A stretch of DNA of 6,321 bases. Source: Deltaproteobacteria bacterium. GTDB lineage: Bacteria > Desulfobacterota > Desulfobulbia > Desulfobulbales > VMSU01. A model generated the notes under the pieces. The model ran no database searches and was not told where the DNA came from. It saw only the letters and a list, made by a program, of their open reading frames with translations. Shown here piece by piece: positions 5,587-6,321 of the stretch (the first letter of the stretch is position 1; each line of letters opens with the position of its first letter). The stretch is from assembly GCA_021789795.1 (NCBI GenBank), contig JAJYJA010000141.1, positions 1 through 6,321 of the forward strand, given 5' to 3'. The translations under genes were made by a program, and so were the position numbers.

Positions 5587-6303
5587 ATGGTGGCAGGCAG
5601 GGAAAGTAGGGGGCCAAACGACACCAACGCCCAGATCATCACCACCGACAGCGGCAGGATCTACAAGCCCAAGGACCTCTTGAGCGCCATCTCGGAGATC
5701 CAGCAATTCTACGTCATCGAGAGCAAGGGCCAGAACATCCCCGCCGAGTTCCTCACCCTGGAACGGGCCTTGGATTTCTTCAAGATCGGCATCAAGAGCG
5801 GCTTTCACGAGGGGCTGGCGCTGGCGTTGCTCTTCCCGATCTTCCACTTCTACCTCTTTCCCTTCGTCTTCCAGCGGCTTGACCTCGTGAGCCACATCCT
5901 GTTCGCCGGCATACCCTATCTGGCACTCATCATCAACACCCTGATGTGCTGCTACATCAGCCGCTACTTCATCGGCAACATCACCCGCAAGGCCATCAAC
6001 GCCCTGCTCACCGGCCGGGCCATGGCCCTCTTGGTCAAGGCCTTTCTGCTGTACGTCATCTACATGATCCTCTTCCGAATCAGCACCCCGGAAAATATCT
6101 GGAAGGTGGCGGTTCAACTCGGGTCCAGGGCCGAGAAAATATACTATGGGTTCTTCGAGATCAAACCACACCTGCTGCCGGTGGCCACCGAAAGCGCCAT
6201 CCTCATGGCAGTGGCGGCCATAGTCCCCTATGGCTCGGTCTATTTCCTGGACCTCTGGCACCGCCGCCGGATCAAACATAACGCGAAGATCATTTCCGCA
6301 TAA
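5587..6303 (+). CDS. multi-pass membrane protein of the transfer operon
   Basis: I do not recognise this 238-residue protein. Residues 1-72 are polar and probably soluble. Hydrophobic segments follow at about 74-95, 101-124, 143-164 and 203-224, giving roughly four transmembrane helices, and the C-terminus is basic (HRRRIKHNAK). By the positive-inside rule both ends would face the cytoplasm. The ATG lies 6 bases after the previous stop, with GGAG at 5574-5577 at a good distance. Its place right after the coupling-protein and HD genes matches the small membrane-protein gene that follows traD in SXT-type elements, but I see no residue-level match. A plausible role is to dock the anchor-less coupling ATPase at the inner membrane; this is inferred from context only. 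Confidence 0.7.
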   Translation: MVAGRESRGPNDTNAQIITTDSGRIYKPKDLLSAISEIQQFYVIESKGQNIPAEFLTLERALDFFKIGIKSGFHEGLALALLFPIFHFYLFPFVFQRLDLVSHILFAGIPYLALIINTLMCCYISRYFIGNITRKAINALLTGRAMALLVKAFLLYVIYMILFRISTPENIWKVAVQLGSRAEKIYYGFFEIKPHLLPVATESAILMAVAAIVPYGSVYFLDLWHRRRIKHNAKIISA

Positions 6304-6311
6304 CCACGAAC

Positions 6312-6317
6312 AAGGAG
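6312..6317 (+). promoter_or_regulatory. ribosome binding site of the next, off-window gene
   Basis: AAGGAG starts 9 bases after the stop codon of the membrane protein and lies just inside the right edge. With usual spacing, a start codon should lie within about the first 10 bases beyond the window, so the operon continues with at least one more gene. Confidence 0.7.
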
Positions 6318-6321
6318 CGAC

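Noticed and set aside
1..6321. CRISPR array, tRNA, rRNA, insertion sequence or integrase
   Set aside because: I found no regular direct repeats with spacers, no cloverleaf or rRNA-like sequence, and no transposase or recombinase motifs.

Overview
The window looks like part of an integrative conjugative element or conjugative plasmid of a Gram-negative bacterium. The host cannot be fixed from sequence alone; the gene style would fit Desulfobacterota or Proteobacteria. A GC-rich four-gene plus-strand block (1977-6303) is tightly packed, with start/stop overlaps or a gap of a few bases. Its best anchor is a coupling protein of the TraD class known from SXT/TOL- and PFGI-1-type elements. A strong ribosome binding site at 6312-6317 shows that the operon continues past the right edge.

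Layout. Positions 1-299 are AT-rich and hold no gene I can support, only a terminator-like hairpin and a short run of TCACC repeats. Positions 300-1700 (minus strand) encode a Fic-family protein with an N-terminal winged-helix domain. Its Fic motif is degenerate: the catalytic His is replaced by Gln. Positions 1701-1976 are a divergent intergenic region. It contains a near-consensus fic promoter whose -35 box lies inside a perfect 11-bp inverted repeat, a third half-site that can form an intrinsic terminator with one arm, and a leader in front of the plus-strand operon. The leader carries another half-site-like 8-mer and a strong hairpin.

The plus-strand operon encodes, in order: (1) a 246-residue protein laid out like the front half of NusA (N-terminal domain, S1, KH-like); (2) a TraD-type coupling ATPase with no transmembrane segments; (3) a protein with one N-terminal membrane anchor, a complete HD metal-binding core and a C-terminal domain that may correspond to that of MobH/TraI_2 relaxases; (4) a membrane protein with about four transmembrane segments.

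How they may work together (inference): the ATPase would bring relaxase-bound DNA to the type IV secretion channel. The HD protein is the only candidate in view for the relaxase or a relaxase-related enzyme, and the two membrane proteins could tether the soluble ATPase. The NusA-like protein could act on transcription or RNA of the long transfer operon. The Fic/HTH protein is probably an autoregulated neighbour that may also sense or control the element.
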